Shown here: positions 1 to 6,314 of the stretch, piece after piece
How the letters are laid out: every line of letters starts with the position of its first letter
Numbering within the stretch: the first letter of the stretch is position 1
From: JBBQBQ01 sp038317685
GTDB taxonomy: Bacteria; Desulfobacterota; Desulfuromonadia; Desulfuromonadales; DDH964
Direction: 5' to 3'
Assembly (NCBI GenBank): GCA_038317685.1
Contig: JBBQBQ010000054.1
Coordinates: 1 to 16,680, forward strand
Length of the DNA: 16,680 bases
The notes under the pieces: generated by a model
What the model was told of the DNA's origin: nothing
Database searches by the model: none
What the model saw: the letters and a program-made list of their open reading frames with translations, nothing else
Program-made: the position numbers and the translations under genes

Positions 1-132
1 ACCTTGACCCGATCCACGACTTGGCGTAAGACAAAAACTCCAGCGTCGCTGCGCTCCGATCACTGGCAACTTTGCAGTGGAACACGTGGCAACTTTGCGT
101 TGGAACGACTGGCAACTTTCCTCGGAATCCGC
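1..132. mobile_element. Probable end of an insertion sequence (IS21-like?), running off the left edge
   Basis: This stretch does not continue the adjoining YfaZ-like gene in a sensible way. It carries three copies of TGGCAACTTT at exact 23-bp spacing (64, 87, 110). Multiple short direct repeats at the termini are a known property of IS21-family elements, where they bind the IstA transposase. No transposase gene is visible, because the element body would lie left of position 1. The exact junction cannot be placed; it should fall between about 115 and 133, since the third repeat copy loses similarity after its first 10 bases. The family assignment is inference; that foreign, repeat-bearing sequence interrupts the gene is better supported. 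Confidence 0.5.
64..132 (+). repeat. Three tandem 23-bp units starting TGGCAACTTT
   Basis: Units begin at 64, 87 and 110. The first two agree at 18 of 23 positions (TGGCAACTTTGC, then a shared TGGAAC block). The third keeps only TGGCAACTTT before diverging. The exact 23-bp period, about two helical turns, fits a protein-binding array at a transposon end. It is too short, and has no spacers, to be a CRISPR array. Confidence 0.75.
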
Positions 133-444
133 ACCGATTCCAATTTTCAGCCCGGCGATATTTCCAGGTTCTCCCACAAATTCGAAGCCGATCGAACCAA
201 GCTTGGTCCCTTTATCGTCATTGTAGAGGAAGCGGCCCCCAAGAATGGAGGCCCCCAGGGAATCCGCACCAAGGGTTTGGGTCACTTCCACCTGGGCGCT
301 GTCGTTGTTGAGGCCGAGATCGAGGGATGTCGCGCGGGCGGGGATAGCTGCCAGAAGCAGCAGCACCAGCGTGGGCAAGCTCCTGGTCATGAAAGGCACT
401 CCTTGCAGGGGAACTGGATTTGTTGGGGGGGGATTACCGTGTCC

Positions 445-1155
445 TCAGAGGTCGATGATCCGTTGCAGGATGTTCTTTTCGATTTTCCGCCCCTCGGTTT
501 GGGCCATGCTCTGGATCAGCACCTGCCCCCCATAACTGGCGGTTTTTCGCACCAGGTTGTCGGCCAACTCACCATTCTTCTCCTTGAAGGCCGCAATGAT
601 TTTGCGGTGTTCTTGCACCGAAGTCTCCATCCGCCCGGGGAGGGAGAGAGACGCCAGCCGAAGGCGGTTGAATTTCAACAGCATCTGATTAATCAATTCC
701 ATGAGCTTTTCATTCTCGGCGGCCTTGATGAAGAGTTCATGGAATTCATTGTGGACCTTGAAGAAGGTTTTGACATCGCCTTCCCGCGCGAGTTGGGAGA
801 GGCGTTCATTGATCGCTTCCAGCTTTTCGACATCCTTGTCGCTGAGATTTTCTGTCGCCATGCGCGCCGCATACCCTTCAAGAATACTCTTGATGGCATA
901 AAACTCCTCCACCGCCCGTTCGGAAAGGGAGGTGACTACGGCCCCCTTGCGGGGGATGACGGTCAGGTAACCTTCAGATTCAAGCTGTCTGAAGGCTTCG
1001 CGGATCGGGGTGCGACTGATGCCGAAGCGTTCGGCCAGTTCAGGCTCGGCAACTTTTTCCCCCGGCTTCAACTGGCCCTTGAGAATGGCCTCGCGAATCG
1101 TTTCCAGGATTTTTTCCCGCAGTGTCTGATGGCGTTCAATAGGCTTTCTTTTCAC
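445..1155 (-). CDS. GntR-family transcriptional regulator, FCD (FadR-like) subfamily
   Basis: This 236-residue cytoplasmic DNA-binding protein has the two-domain GntR/FCD layout. Residues about 10-75 are the winged helix-turn-helix (LREKILETIREAILKGQLKPG, then AERFGISRTPIREAFRQLESEG and the wing IPRKGAVV). Residues about 80-215 are an all-helical FCD ligand domain. FCD domains usually bind a metal with one Asp and three His. Here EFH and QEHRK supply two His, but the usual Asp position reads His (VHNEFH) and the last His position appears to be lost (LVRKTASYGG), so ligand binding may differ. The start is GTG 1153-1155, with GGAG 7 nt upstream (1163-1166). Its promoter contains a perfect palindrome, which suggests autorepression. 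The same palindrome occurs in the atp leader. The effector is unknown; acidic metabolites are common in the family. Confidence 0.93.
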   Translation of the reverse strand: MKRKPIERHQTLREKILETIREAILKGQLKPGEKVAEPELAERFGISRTPIREAFRQLESEGYLTVIPRKGAVVTSLSERAVEEFYAIKSILEGYAARMATENLSDKDVEKLEAINERLSQLAREGDVKTFFKVHNEFHELFIKAAENEKLMELINQMLLKFNRLRLASLSLPGRMETSVQEHRKIIAAFKEKNGELADNLVRKTASYGGQVLIQSMAQTEGRKIEKNILQRIIDL

Positions 1156-1185
1156 AGGAGGGCTCCATCACACAGGTTTTGATAA

Positions 1186-1213
1186 ATTGTATACAGTATA
1201 CATTGGTTGTCAA
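1186..1213 (-). promoter_or_regulatory. gntR promoter: TTGACA, 16 bp, TACAAT
   Basis: On the minus strand, TTGACA (1208-1213) and TACAAT (1186-1191) are separated by 16 bp. This is a near-consensus sigma-70 promoter about 30 nt before the GTG start of the GntR gene. The spacer and -10 are occupied by the palindromic operator. Confidence 0.75.
1188..1202. promoter_or_regulatory. Palindromic operator TGTATACAGTATACA
   Basis: This is a perfect 15-bp dyad (TGTATAC, central A, GTATACA) lying between the -35 and -10 of the GntR promoter and overlapping the -10. FCD-type GntR regulators commonly bind short TTGTATAC-like dyads, so this is the likely autoregulatory site. Fifteen bases (TTGTATACAGTATAC, 1187-1201) recur exactly at 10341-10355 on the opposite strand. 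Confidence 0.75.
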
Positions 1214-1255
1214 GCTTTTTCGTCTCACCGGGGGCCTCCATCTCGGTAGAACTCC

Positions 1256-1284
1256 TTGCTTTTAGGCCCTTTAGGGGCTATCAT
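1256..1284 (+). promoter_or_regulatory. Candidate promoter of the K+ channel gene: TTGCTT, 17 bp, TATCAT
   Basis: TTGCTT (1256-1261) and TATCAT (1279-1284) are separated by exactly 17 bp, giving a start site near 1291 and a leader of about 22 nt. The spacer holds an imperfect dyad, TAGGCCC TTTA GGGGCTA, which might be a binding site. It diverges from the GntR promoter, with the operator about 55 bp upstream of the -35. Confidence 0.55.
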
Positions 1285-1313
1285 CGGCATACCCAAGGCT
1301 ATTTGGAGCGCCC

Positions 1314-2327
1314 ATGGATCCGATCCGCCACCTGCGCATTTCTCTTTTCATCCTGGTCGGCGTCGTCGCCCTCGGCACCCTTGGTTACAGCCTGATCGAA
1401 GGCTGGCCCCCCTTCGATTCACTCTACATGACCATCATCACCCTGGCGACGGTTGGGTTTCAGGAGGTCCATGCACTGTCTCCGGAAGGGAAGTTCTTTA
1501 CCATCCTGCTGATCGTCTTCGGCGTTGGCATTATCGCCTATGCCATCGGCAGCCTGATTCAGTTAATGATGGAAGGACAACTGCGCCGGATTCTGGGGAG
1601 GAGGAAATTGGAAAAACAGATCGACAAGTTGCAAGGGCATTACATCGTCTGCGGCTACGGTCGCATAGGGACGCTGATCTGTCGGGAGTTCCTGAACAAA
1701 CCGATCCCCTTCGTCGTCGTCGAGAAGGATCCCGTCGTGGCCGAAAAGCTGGGTGAGGACAACCTGTTGTTTGTGCGTGGCGATGCCACCGACGACGAAA
1801 CCCTGATCCAGGCCGGAATTCTACGGGCCCGCGGACTGATCACCGCGGTCACCTCCGATACCGCGAACGTCTACATTACCCTTACCGCTCGGGGGCTCAA
1901 TCCCGACCTCTTCATCCTGGCCCGCTCCGGGGAAGAGGCCTCCGAGAAGAAGCTGCGCCGGGCCGGGGCCTCAAAAGTCATCTCCCCCTACACCATCGGC
2001 GCTTCGCGCATGGCCCAGGCGATCCTGCGTCCCTCGGTCGTCGATTTCATCGAGATCGCCACGGCTGGAAAGAACCTGGAACTGCAGCTTGAAGAAATTC
2101 GGGTTGCGCCGGATTCCCAATTGGTCGGAAAGTCCCTGATCACCTCCGGGGTCCGCAAGGACCTTGGCATCATCATCGTCGGCATCAAGCTGGGGAACGG
2201 TCAAATGCTCTTTAACCCCGCTCCCGACACCAACATCAATCCAGGCGATATCCTCATCACCTTGGGTCAATTGAGCGCCATTCAGAACTTGGAAAAAATT
2301 GCAGGCCGAGGAATGGCTCATGCTTAG
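1314..2327 (+). CDS. Two-transmembrane potassium channel with cytoplasmic RCK (TrkA-N/TrkA-C) domain
   Basis: This 337-residue inner membrane protein has TM1 at about 8-28, a pore helix and selectivity filter at 36-51, TM2 at about 61-85 and a linker helix. A Rossmann-fold RCK/TrkA-N domain starts at about 108 (HYIVCGYGRIG, nucleotide-binding glycines 114-119), and a TrkA-C domain spans about 255-337. The architecture is that of MthK-type ligand-gated prokaryotic K+ channels, which work as tetramers with an octameric RCK gating ring. The filter reads TVGFQE (46-51) rather than canonical TVGYGD. TVGF is tolerated in some K+ channels, but Gln in the second glycine position is unusual and might change selectivity. 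ATG 1314 has GGAG 5 nt upstream. The gene overlaps the next by 8 nt, so the two are probably co-translated. The gating ligand cannot be read from the sequence. Confidence 0.92.
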   Translation: MDPIRHLRISLFILVGVVALGTLGYSLIEGWPPFDSLYMTIITLATVGFQEVHALSPEGKFFTILLIVFGVGIIAYAIGSLIQLMMEGQLRRILGRRKLEKQIDKLQGHYIVCGYGRIGTLICREFLNKPIPFVVVEKDPVVAEKLGEDNLLFVRGDATDDETLIQAGILRARGLITAVTSDTANVYITLTARGLNPDLFILARSGEEASEKKLRRAGASKVISPYTIGASRMAQAILRPSVVDFIEIATAGKNLELQLEEIRVAPDSQLVGKSLITSGVRKDLGIIIVGIKLGNGQMLFNPAPDTNINPGDILITLGQLSAIQNLEKIAGRGMAHA

Positions 2328-3093
2328 CAGTCTCTTCGTTCATGTCCCTTATCGGCAACTGGAAGCCACGCTGCCGTTTCTTCTGGCCCAGAATTTACAG
2401 CCCGAAATAGCCTTTCGCGGGCCGGAACTGGACGATATTGGTCCGACCTTGGTGGTCATTGGTCAACGATTCGCAGATGCGGGGCTGGGAATCACCGTCC
2501 ACGCCCCATTTTACGACCTCAACCCCGGGGCACTGGAACCGCTGGTCCGCAAGATCACCCTTCGCCGCTACCGTCAAACCCTGGCCGTCGCCCGAGCCCT
2601 CGGTGCCCGGTTAGTGGTCTTTCATCCCGGCTATGACCGCTGGAAGTACGGAGGACAGGACCATCTGTGGCTGGAACAGAACCTGAGCTTCTGGCCACCC
2701 CTTCTGGAGGAGGCGGCAGCGGATGGGTTGCTGGTGGCATTGGAAAATATCTTTGAACCGACGCCCAACCTCCTCGCACAACTCTTGGCCTCCTTGCCGG
2801 CCCCCCATTTTGGCCACTGCCTCGACATCGGCCACTGGCGTCTCTTTGCCAAGACCTCCCTCGCCGACTGGCTGGCCGCCGTCGGCCCGAGGCTTCTTCA
2901 TCTGCACCTGCACGATAATCGCGGCACCGCCGACGACCATTTGCCGGTCGGGGAGGGTGATATCGATTTCCCCGCGCTCTTCGCTGGCCTGCGAACTCTC
3001 ACTTCCTCACCCTCCATGACCCTTGAAGCTCGTGACCGACCGGCCTTGCTGAGATCACTCGCCGCTGTCGTCCCCTTCTTCCGCGGTCGTTGA
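2320..3093 (+). CDS. Sugar phosphate isomerase/epimerase-like TIM-barrel protein
   Basis: This 257-residue protein belongs to the xylose isomerase-like/AP endonuclease 2 TIM-barrel superfamily, whose members bind a divalent metal at the barrel mouth. Visible landmarks are HAPF (61-64), FHPG (101-104), LENIFE (E142), CLDIGH (D169, H172), HLHLHDN (194-200), DDHLPVGEGDIDF (205-217) and a final LEAR (E236). This matches the usual Glu/Asp/His/Glu metal-ligand pattern. The start is ATG 2320, with GAGGA 7 nt upstream, and not the earlier in-frame TTG at 2299. It overlaps the end of the K+ channel gene (ATGCTTAG junction), which argues for coupled translation. Its 3' end overlaps the convergent dinB gene by 39 bp. 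Substrate is unknown, and an endonuclease IV role is less likely because it is short and lacks family-specific insertions I would expect. Confidence 0.85.
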   Translation: MLSSLFVHVPYRQLEATLPFLLAQNLQPEIAFRGPELDDIGPTLVVIGQRFADAGLGITVHAPFYDLNPGALEPLVRKITLRRYRQTLAVARALGARLVVFHPGYDRWKYGGQDHLWLEQNLSFWPPLLEEAAADGLLVALENIFEPTPNLLAQLLASLPAPHFGHCLDIGHWRLFAKTSLADWLAAVGPRLLHLHLHDNRGTADDHLPVGEGDIDFPALFAGLRTLTSSPSMTLEARDRPALLRSLAAVVPFFRGR

Positions 3094-4284
3094 TCCTTCC
3101 TTCCCCTCACGCGCCCCCAAGAGCTCCGCCGGCCCCACCGAGGAACGGCCGAAGCGTCGCCGCAGAATGTCGGCGGCGTGATCCAGGGCCTGTTGCCGCT
3201 GTCGCTCCCGAAGGGGTTCGAAGAGTTCCGCCTGCACCATCCCCGCTTGAGCAAAATCAGCGGCCCCGAGCCCGAGCAGGCGCACCGGCCAGCGACCCGC
3301 ATCGGTCCGGCTCAGGAGTTCCAGGCCCACCTGAAAAAGTTCCCGACCATTATCGATCCCGCGGGGGAGCGTGCGGCTGCGGGTTACAGTCGTAAAATCA
3401 TCATATCGGACTTTGACCGTCACCCGTCGCCCGGCCAGTTTCTGATCCCGCAACCGTGCCGCCACCCGTTCGGCAAGGTCGAGCAGCGTTCTTCGGATGA
3501 GAAGGATGTCTTTCAGATCATCACCAAAGGTCACCTCCTGGCTGACCGATTTGACTTCCTCGGTGCGTTTCACCGGACGGTCATCGATGCCTCTGGCCAG
3601 ACGGTACAACTTCTCGCCGGCGTTTCCGAACAGCGCCGCCAGATGCGCCAGGGGCAAGGCTTGCAGCTCTCCAACGGTCTGAATCTGACGCATTTTGAGG
3701 AGTTCGGCCGTTACCGTCCCGACCCCCCAGAGGGCCGCGACCGGCAGGGGGGTGAGAAAGGCTTGAACCCCTGCTTCGGTGACTTCCAGAAGACCGTCCG
3801 GTTTGGCCTGTTGGCATGCCAGCTTGGCGAGGAATTTGTTTGACGCCACCCCGGCACTGACCACCAAACCGAGTTCCTTCCGAACCACCGTCCGGATTGC
3901 TGACGCGATGGCAGTTGCTGGGCCGAAAAGACGCTCGCAGCCGGTGACGTCGAGAAAGGCTTCATCGACGGAGATCGGTTCGATGCGATCGGTATAGCGA
4001 CTGAAGATGGCGAAGGCTTGGCGCGAAAGCTCGAGATATCGATCCATTCGCACCGGAAGGATCGCCGCCTGGGGGCAACAGCGAATGGCCGACGCCATGG
4101 GAAGGGCGGAGTGGACACCATATCGACGCGCTTCATAAGAGCAGGCGCTCACCACCCCGCGCCGCGGGTCGCCGCCGACAATAACCGGCCGGCCCCGCAA
4201 CTCCGGATGGTCGAGTTGTTCTACCGCGGCATAAAAAGCGTCCATGTCGCAGTGAATAATCGCTCGCATGGGCGGTTGAGACAT
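3055..4284 (-). CDS. dinB: DNA polymerase IV (Y-family translesion polymerase)
   Basis: This 409-residue enzyme performs error-prone synthesis past DNA lesions. Palm residues are CDMDAFYAAVE (D13) and ISVDEAFLDVTG (D107, E108), the three catalytic metal-binding acids. Other landmarks are VIVGGDPRRGVVSACSYEARRYGV (steric-gate and finger region), AGVASNKFLAKLA, the helix-hairpin-helix thumb near LWGVGTVTAELLK, and a little-finger domain from about 235 (VKSVSQEVTF). QAELF near residue 350 resembles the Qxx[L]F clamp-binding motif, followed by a charged, probably disordered tail. ATG 4282-4284 has only weak ribosome-binding complementarity; Met6 is a less likely alternative. The gene begins 18 bp after the hairpin that follows atpC, so part of its expression may be read-through from the atp operon. 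I did not recognise a LexA box. Confidence 0.95.
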   Translation of the reverse strand: MSQPPMRAIIHCDMDAFYAAVEQLDHPELRGRPVIVGGDPRRGVVSACSYEARRYGVHSALPMASAIRCCPQAAILPVRMDRYLELSRQAFAIFSRYTDRIEPISVDEAFLDVTGCERLFGPATAIASAIRTVVRKELGLVVSAGVASNKFLAKLACQQAKPDGLLEVTEAGVQAFLTPLPVAALWGVGTVTAELLKMRQIQTVGELQALPLAHLAALFGNAGEKLYRLARGIDDRPVKRTEEVKSVSQEVTFGDDLKDILLIRRTLLDLAERVAARLRDQKLAGRRVTVKVRYDDFTTVTRSRTLPRGIDNGRELFQVGLELLSRTDAGRWPVRLLGLGAADFAQAGMVQAELFEPLRERQRQQALDHAADILRRRFGRSSVGPAELLGAREGKEGSTTAEEGDDSGE

Positions 4285-4302
4285 TGCAGACCGTTTCTTA
4301 AA

Positions 4303-4340
4303 AGCAGTGAGGGCGACCCCTGCGGGTCGCCCTCACTGCT
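4303..4340 (-). terminator. Intrinsic terminator-like hairpin after atpC
   Basis: A perfect 17-bp stem (4303-4319 with 4324-4340) closes a 4-nt loop. Read on the minus strand, the stem ends in CTGC and is followed by TTTTAAG, a short U-tract. It lies 25 bp after the atpC stop and 18 bp before dinB, so it should end most atp transcripts and may limit dinB read-through. On the plus strand no T-run follows. Confidence 0.75.
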
Positions 4341-4364
4341 AATTAATGGTGTGTCCCTACGGGG

Positions 4365-4778
4365 CTAATGGCCCTTGCGTCCGGCCACTTGAATCCGAAT
4401 CAAAGCGCGCTCCAGAGCTCCTTGCATGACCAGGAACTCCTTAGCCTCGGGATTAAGTTTCAACAGTGCCTCTTCGGCACGGCCAAGAGCTGCTTTGGCC
4501 CGGGCCAGGTCGATCTGGTCCGCAGGCTCGGCAGTCTCGACCAGGACCGTTATCTGGTCGTTCTCAACCTCCACGTAACCCCAGTTGACCGCCACGTGAA
4601 ACAATTCCGCTCCTTTGCGGTAGGTCAGTTCGCCGATCTTCAAGGTGGTCAGCATCGGCGTGTGGCCAGGGAGGAGGCCAAATTCACCGACGGTTCCGGG
4701 GGCCGTGACCTCGTCAACCTGTTCGGAGAGGACCAGCTTGTAGGGCGTGACCATGTCCAGCTTAAGTGTCTCTGCCAT
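4365..4778 (-). CDS. atpC: F1 ATP synthase epsilon subunit
   Basis: This 137-residue subunit of the central stalk couples gamma rotation to the c-ring and inhibits ATP hydrolysis. The N-terminal beta-sandwich is seen in LDMVTPYKLVLSEQVDEVTAPGTVGEFGLLPGHTPMLTTLKIG, the family signature, followed by VEVENDQITVLVETAEPADQIDL. The C-terminal helical hairpin (ARAKAALGRAEEALLKL and the following helix) carries the regulatory part. ATG 4776-4778 is preceded by AGGA with a 6-nt spacer. It is the last gene of the atp operon, separated from atpD by 73 bp that contain a small GCAGGT/ACCTGC hairpin, which may tune the relative yield of epsilon, made at one copy per three beta. A terminator follows. Confidence 0.97.
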   Translation of the reverse strand: MAETLKLDMVTPYKLVLSEQVDEVTAPGTVGEFGLLPGHTPMLTTLKIGELTYRKGAELFHVAVNWGYVEVENDQITVLVETAEPADQIDLARAKAALGRAEEALLKLNPEAKEFLVMQGALERALIRIQVAGRKGH

Positions 4779-4851
4779 AAATCATCCTCTGCAGGAGCAG
4801 GTGTGAAACCTGCCTCTTGCCCCCCTCAGGGAGGCTCTAACTCGGGTTAAA

Positions 4852-6258
4852 TCAGGCCGCGAGTTTCTTGGCCTTCTCTAGAGCTTCCTCAATGGTGCCA
4901 ACCATGTAAAAAGCCTGCTCCGGGATGTCGTCATACTTGCCGGCCACGATTTCCTGAAAACCGCGGATGGTGTCCTTGAGTTCGACGTATTTACCGGGAG
5001 AACCGGTAAACGCCTCGGCGACGTGGAAGGGCTGGGACAGGAATCTCTGGATTTTTCGGGCTCGAGCAACGACCAGCTTGTCTTCCTCGGAGAGTTCGTC
5101 CATGCCGAGAATAGCGATGATGTCCTGCAAGTCCTTATAGCGCTGCAAGGTAACCTGGACGTCCCGGGCGACCTTGTAGTGCTCCTCGCCGACAACCATC
5201 GGATCGAGGATGCGGCTGGTGGAGTCCAGGGGATCGACGGCCGGGTAGATACCAAGCTCGGCAATCTGCCGGGAAAGGACAGTCGTCGCATCGAGATGGG
5301 CGAAGGCCGTCGCCGGGGCCGGGTCGGTAAGGTCGTCGGCGGGAACGTAGATCGCCTGGACCGAGGTGATCGACCCCTTGTTGGTGGTGGTGATGCGCTC
5401 CTGCAGTTCGCCCATCTCGGTCGACAGGGTTGGCTGGTAACCAACGGCCGAGGGGATGCGGCCCAGAAGAGCCGAGACCTCGGAGCCGGCCTGGGTGAAG
5501 CGAAAGATGTTGTCGACGAAGAGAAGCACATCCTGGCCTTCCTCGTCGCGGAAATATTCGGCAACGGTCAGGGCCGAGAGGGCGACGCGGGCGCGGGCTC
5601 CAGGCGGTTCGTTCATCTGGCCATAGATCAGCGCGGTCTTGTCGAGAACATTCGACTCTTTCATTTCATGCCAAAGGTCGTTGCCTTCGCGGGTTCGTTC
5701 CCCGACCCCGGCGAAGACCGAGTAACCGCCGTGTTGCCGGGCGATGTTGGCGATCAGTTCCATGATCAGAACCGTTTTACCGACGCCGGCGCCACCGAAA
5801 AGACCAATTTTCCCGCCACGGGCATAAGGCGCGAGGAGGTCGACGACCTTGATTCCGGTTTCAAAAGCCTCAACCTTGGTCGACTGATCGACGAATTCCG
5901 GGGTGGGGCGATGGATTTCCCAATGTTTTTCAGCGTTCACCGGCCCCATTTCATCGACCGGCAAGCCGACCACGTTGAGGATTCGGCCGAGGGTTGCCTT
6001 GCCGACCGGCATGGCGATCTGCATTCCGGTGTCCATGACGTCCTGGCCGCGGACCAAACCATCGGTGGAATCCATGGCGATGGTGCGAACCGTATTCTCG
6101 CCAAGGTGCTGGGCGACTTCGACAACCAGATTCCACTCTTCGCTTCCAAGAGCAGGATTGGTGATCTTAAGCGCGTAGTAAATCTCAGGGAGCTGGCCGG
6201 CCTCAAATTCCACGTCGACAACGGGGCCGATAACCTGGGTGATTTTACCTTTATTCAT
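4852..6258 (-). CDS. atpD: F1 ATP synthase beta subunit
   Basis: This 468-residue catalytic subunit makes ATP from ADP and phosphate in the alpha3beta3 hexamer on the cytoplasmic face. Landmarks are the N-terminal barrel GKITQVIGPVVDVEF, P-loop GGAGVGKT (155-162), catalytic Glu in GERTREG (E187), Walker B LLFVDNIFRF, the signature PAVDPLDSTSR, and the DELSEEDK motif of the torque-producing C-terminal domain. I chose ATG 6256-6258 (MNKGKITQ); the in-frame GTG 24 bp upstream lies at its ribosome-binding site (AAGGAGG, about 11 nt before the ATG), so it is not the start. A 56-bp gap separates it from atpG. Length is normal for the family. Confidence 0.98.
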   Translation of the reverse strand: MNKGKITQVIGPVVDVEFEAGQLPEIYYALKITNPALGSEEWNLVVEVAQHLGENTVRTIAMDSTDGLVRGQDVMDTGMQIAMPVGKATLGRILNVVGLPVDEMGPVNAEKHWEIHRPTPEFVDQSTKVEAFETGIKVVDLLAPYARGGKIGLFGGAGVGKTVLIMELIANIARQHGGYSVFAGVGERTREGNDLWHEMKESNVLDKTALIYGQMNEPPGARARVALSALTVAEYFRDEEGQDVLLFVDNIFRFTQAGSEVSALLGRIPSAVGYQPTLSTEMGELQERITTTNKGSITSVQAIYVPADDLTDPAPATAFAHLDATTVLSRQIAELGIYPAVDPLDSTSRILDPMVVGEEHYKVARDVQVTLQRYKDLQDIIAILGMDELSEEDKLVVARARKIQRFLSQPFHVAEAFTGSPGKYVELKDTIRGFQEIVAGKYDDIPEQAFYMVGTIEEALEKAKKLAA

Positions 6259-6314
6259 GGTGAACCGTTCCTCCTTTTCCACCCTGGGCAGGTGTGGCTC
6301 AACGTTCGCTATCG

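Larger units (their letters stand above)
1..390 (-). pseudogene. YfaZ-like outer membrane protein, truncated by insertion
   Basis: The gene starts at ATG 388-390 with AGGAG 8 nt upstream. Residues 1-21 form a signal peptide (MTRS, a Leu-rich core, then an ARA-type cleavage site). The mature part begins SLDLGLNNDSAQVEVTQTLG and continues LGASILGGRFLYNDD with GSIGFEFVGEPGN, an amphipathic beta-strand pattern that resembles the YfaZ family of small outer membrane barrels. After about residue 89 the protein character changes to a Cys/Arg-rich sequence encoded by the repeat-bearing insertion-sequence end. The frame stays open to the window edge, so the fusion could be translated. YfaZ proteins are usually about 180 residues, so roughly half the barrel is missing and function is unlikely. 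It lies 54 bp downstream of the GntR gene on the same strand and may share its transcript. The family call is from memory of the pattern. Confidence 0.55.

Noticed and set aside
64..132. CRISPR array
   Set aside because: Three head-to-tail imperfect 23-bp units without spacers do not fit CRISPR; a transposon-end repeat explains them better.
4..1182. Long plus-strand open frame antisense to the GntR and YfaZ-like genes
   Set aside because: It has no family character, spans the insertion-sequence end and mirrors a conserved minus-strand gene; it is a by-product of high G+C.
4587..4602. Second parS-like site (CACGTGAAACA half) in atpC
   Set aside because: Only 11 of 16 bases match and the first five differ; it lies in a conserved coding stretch.
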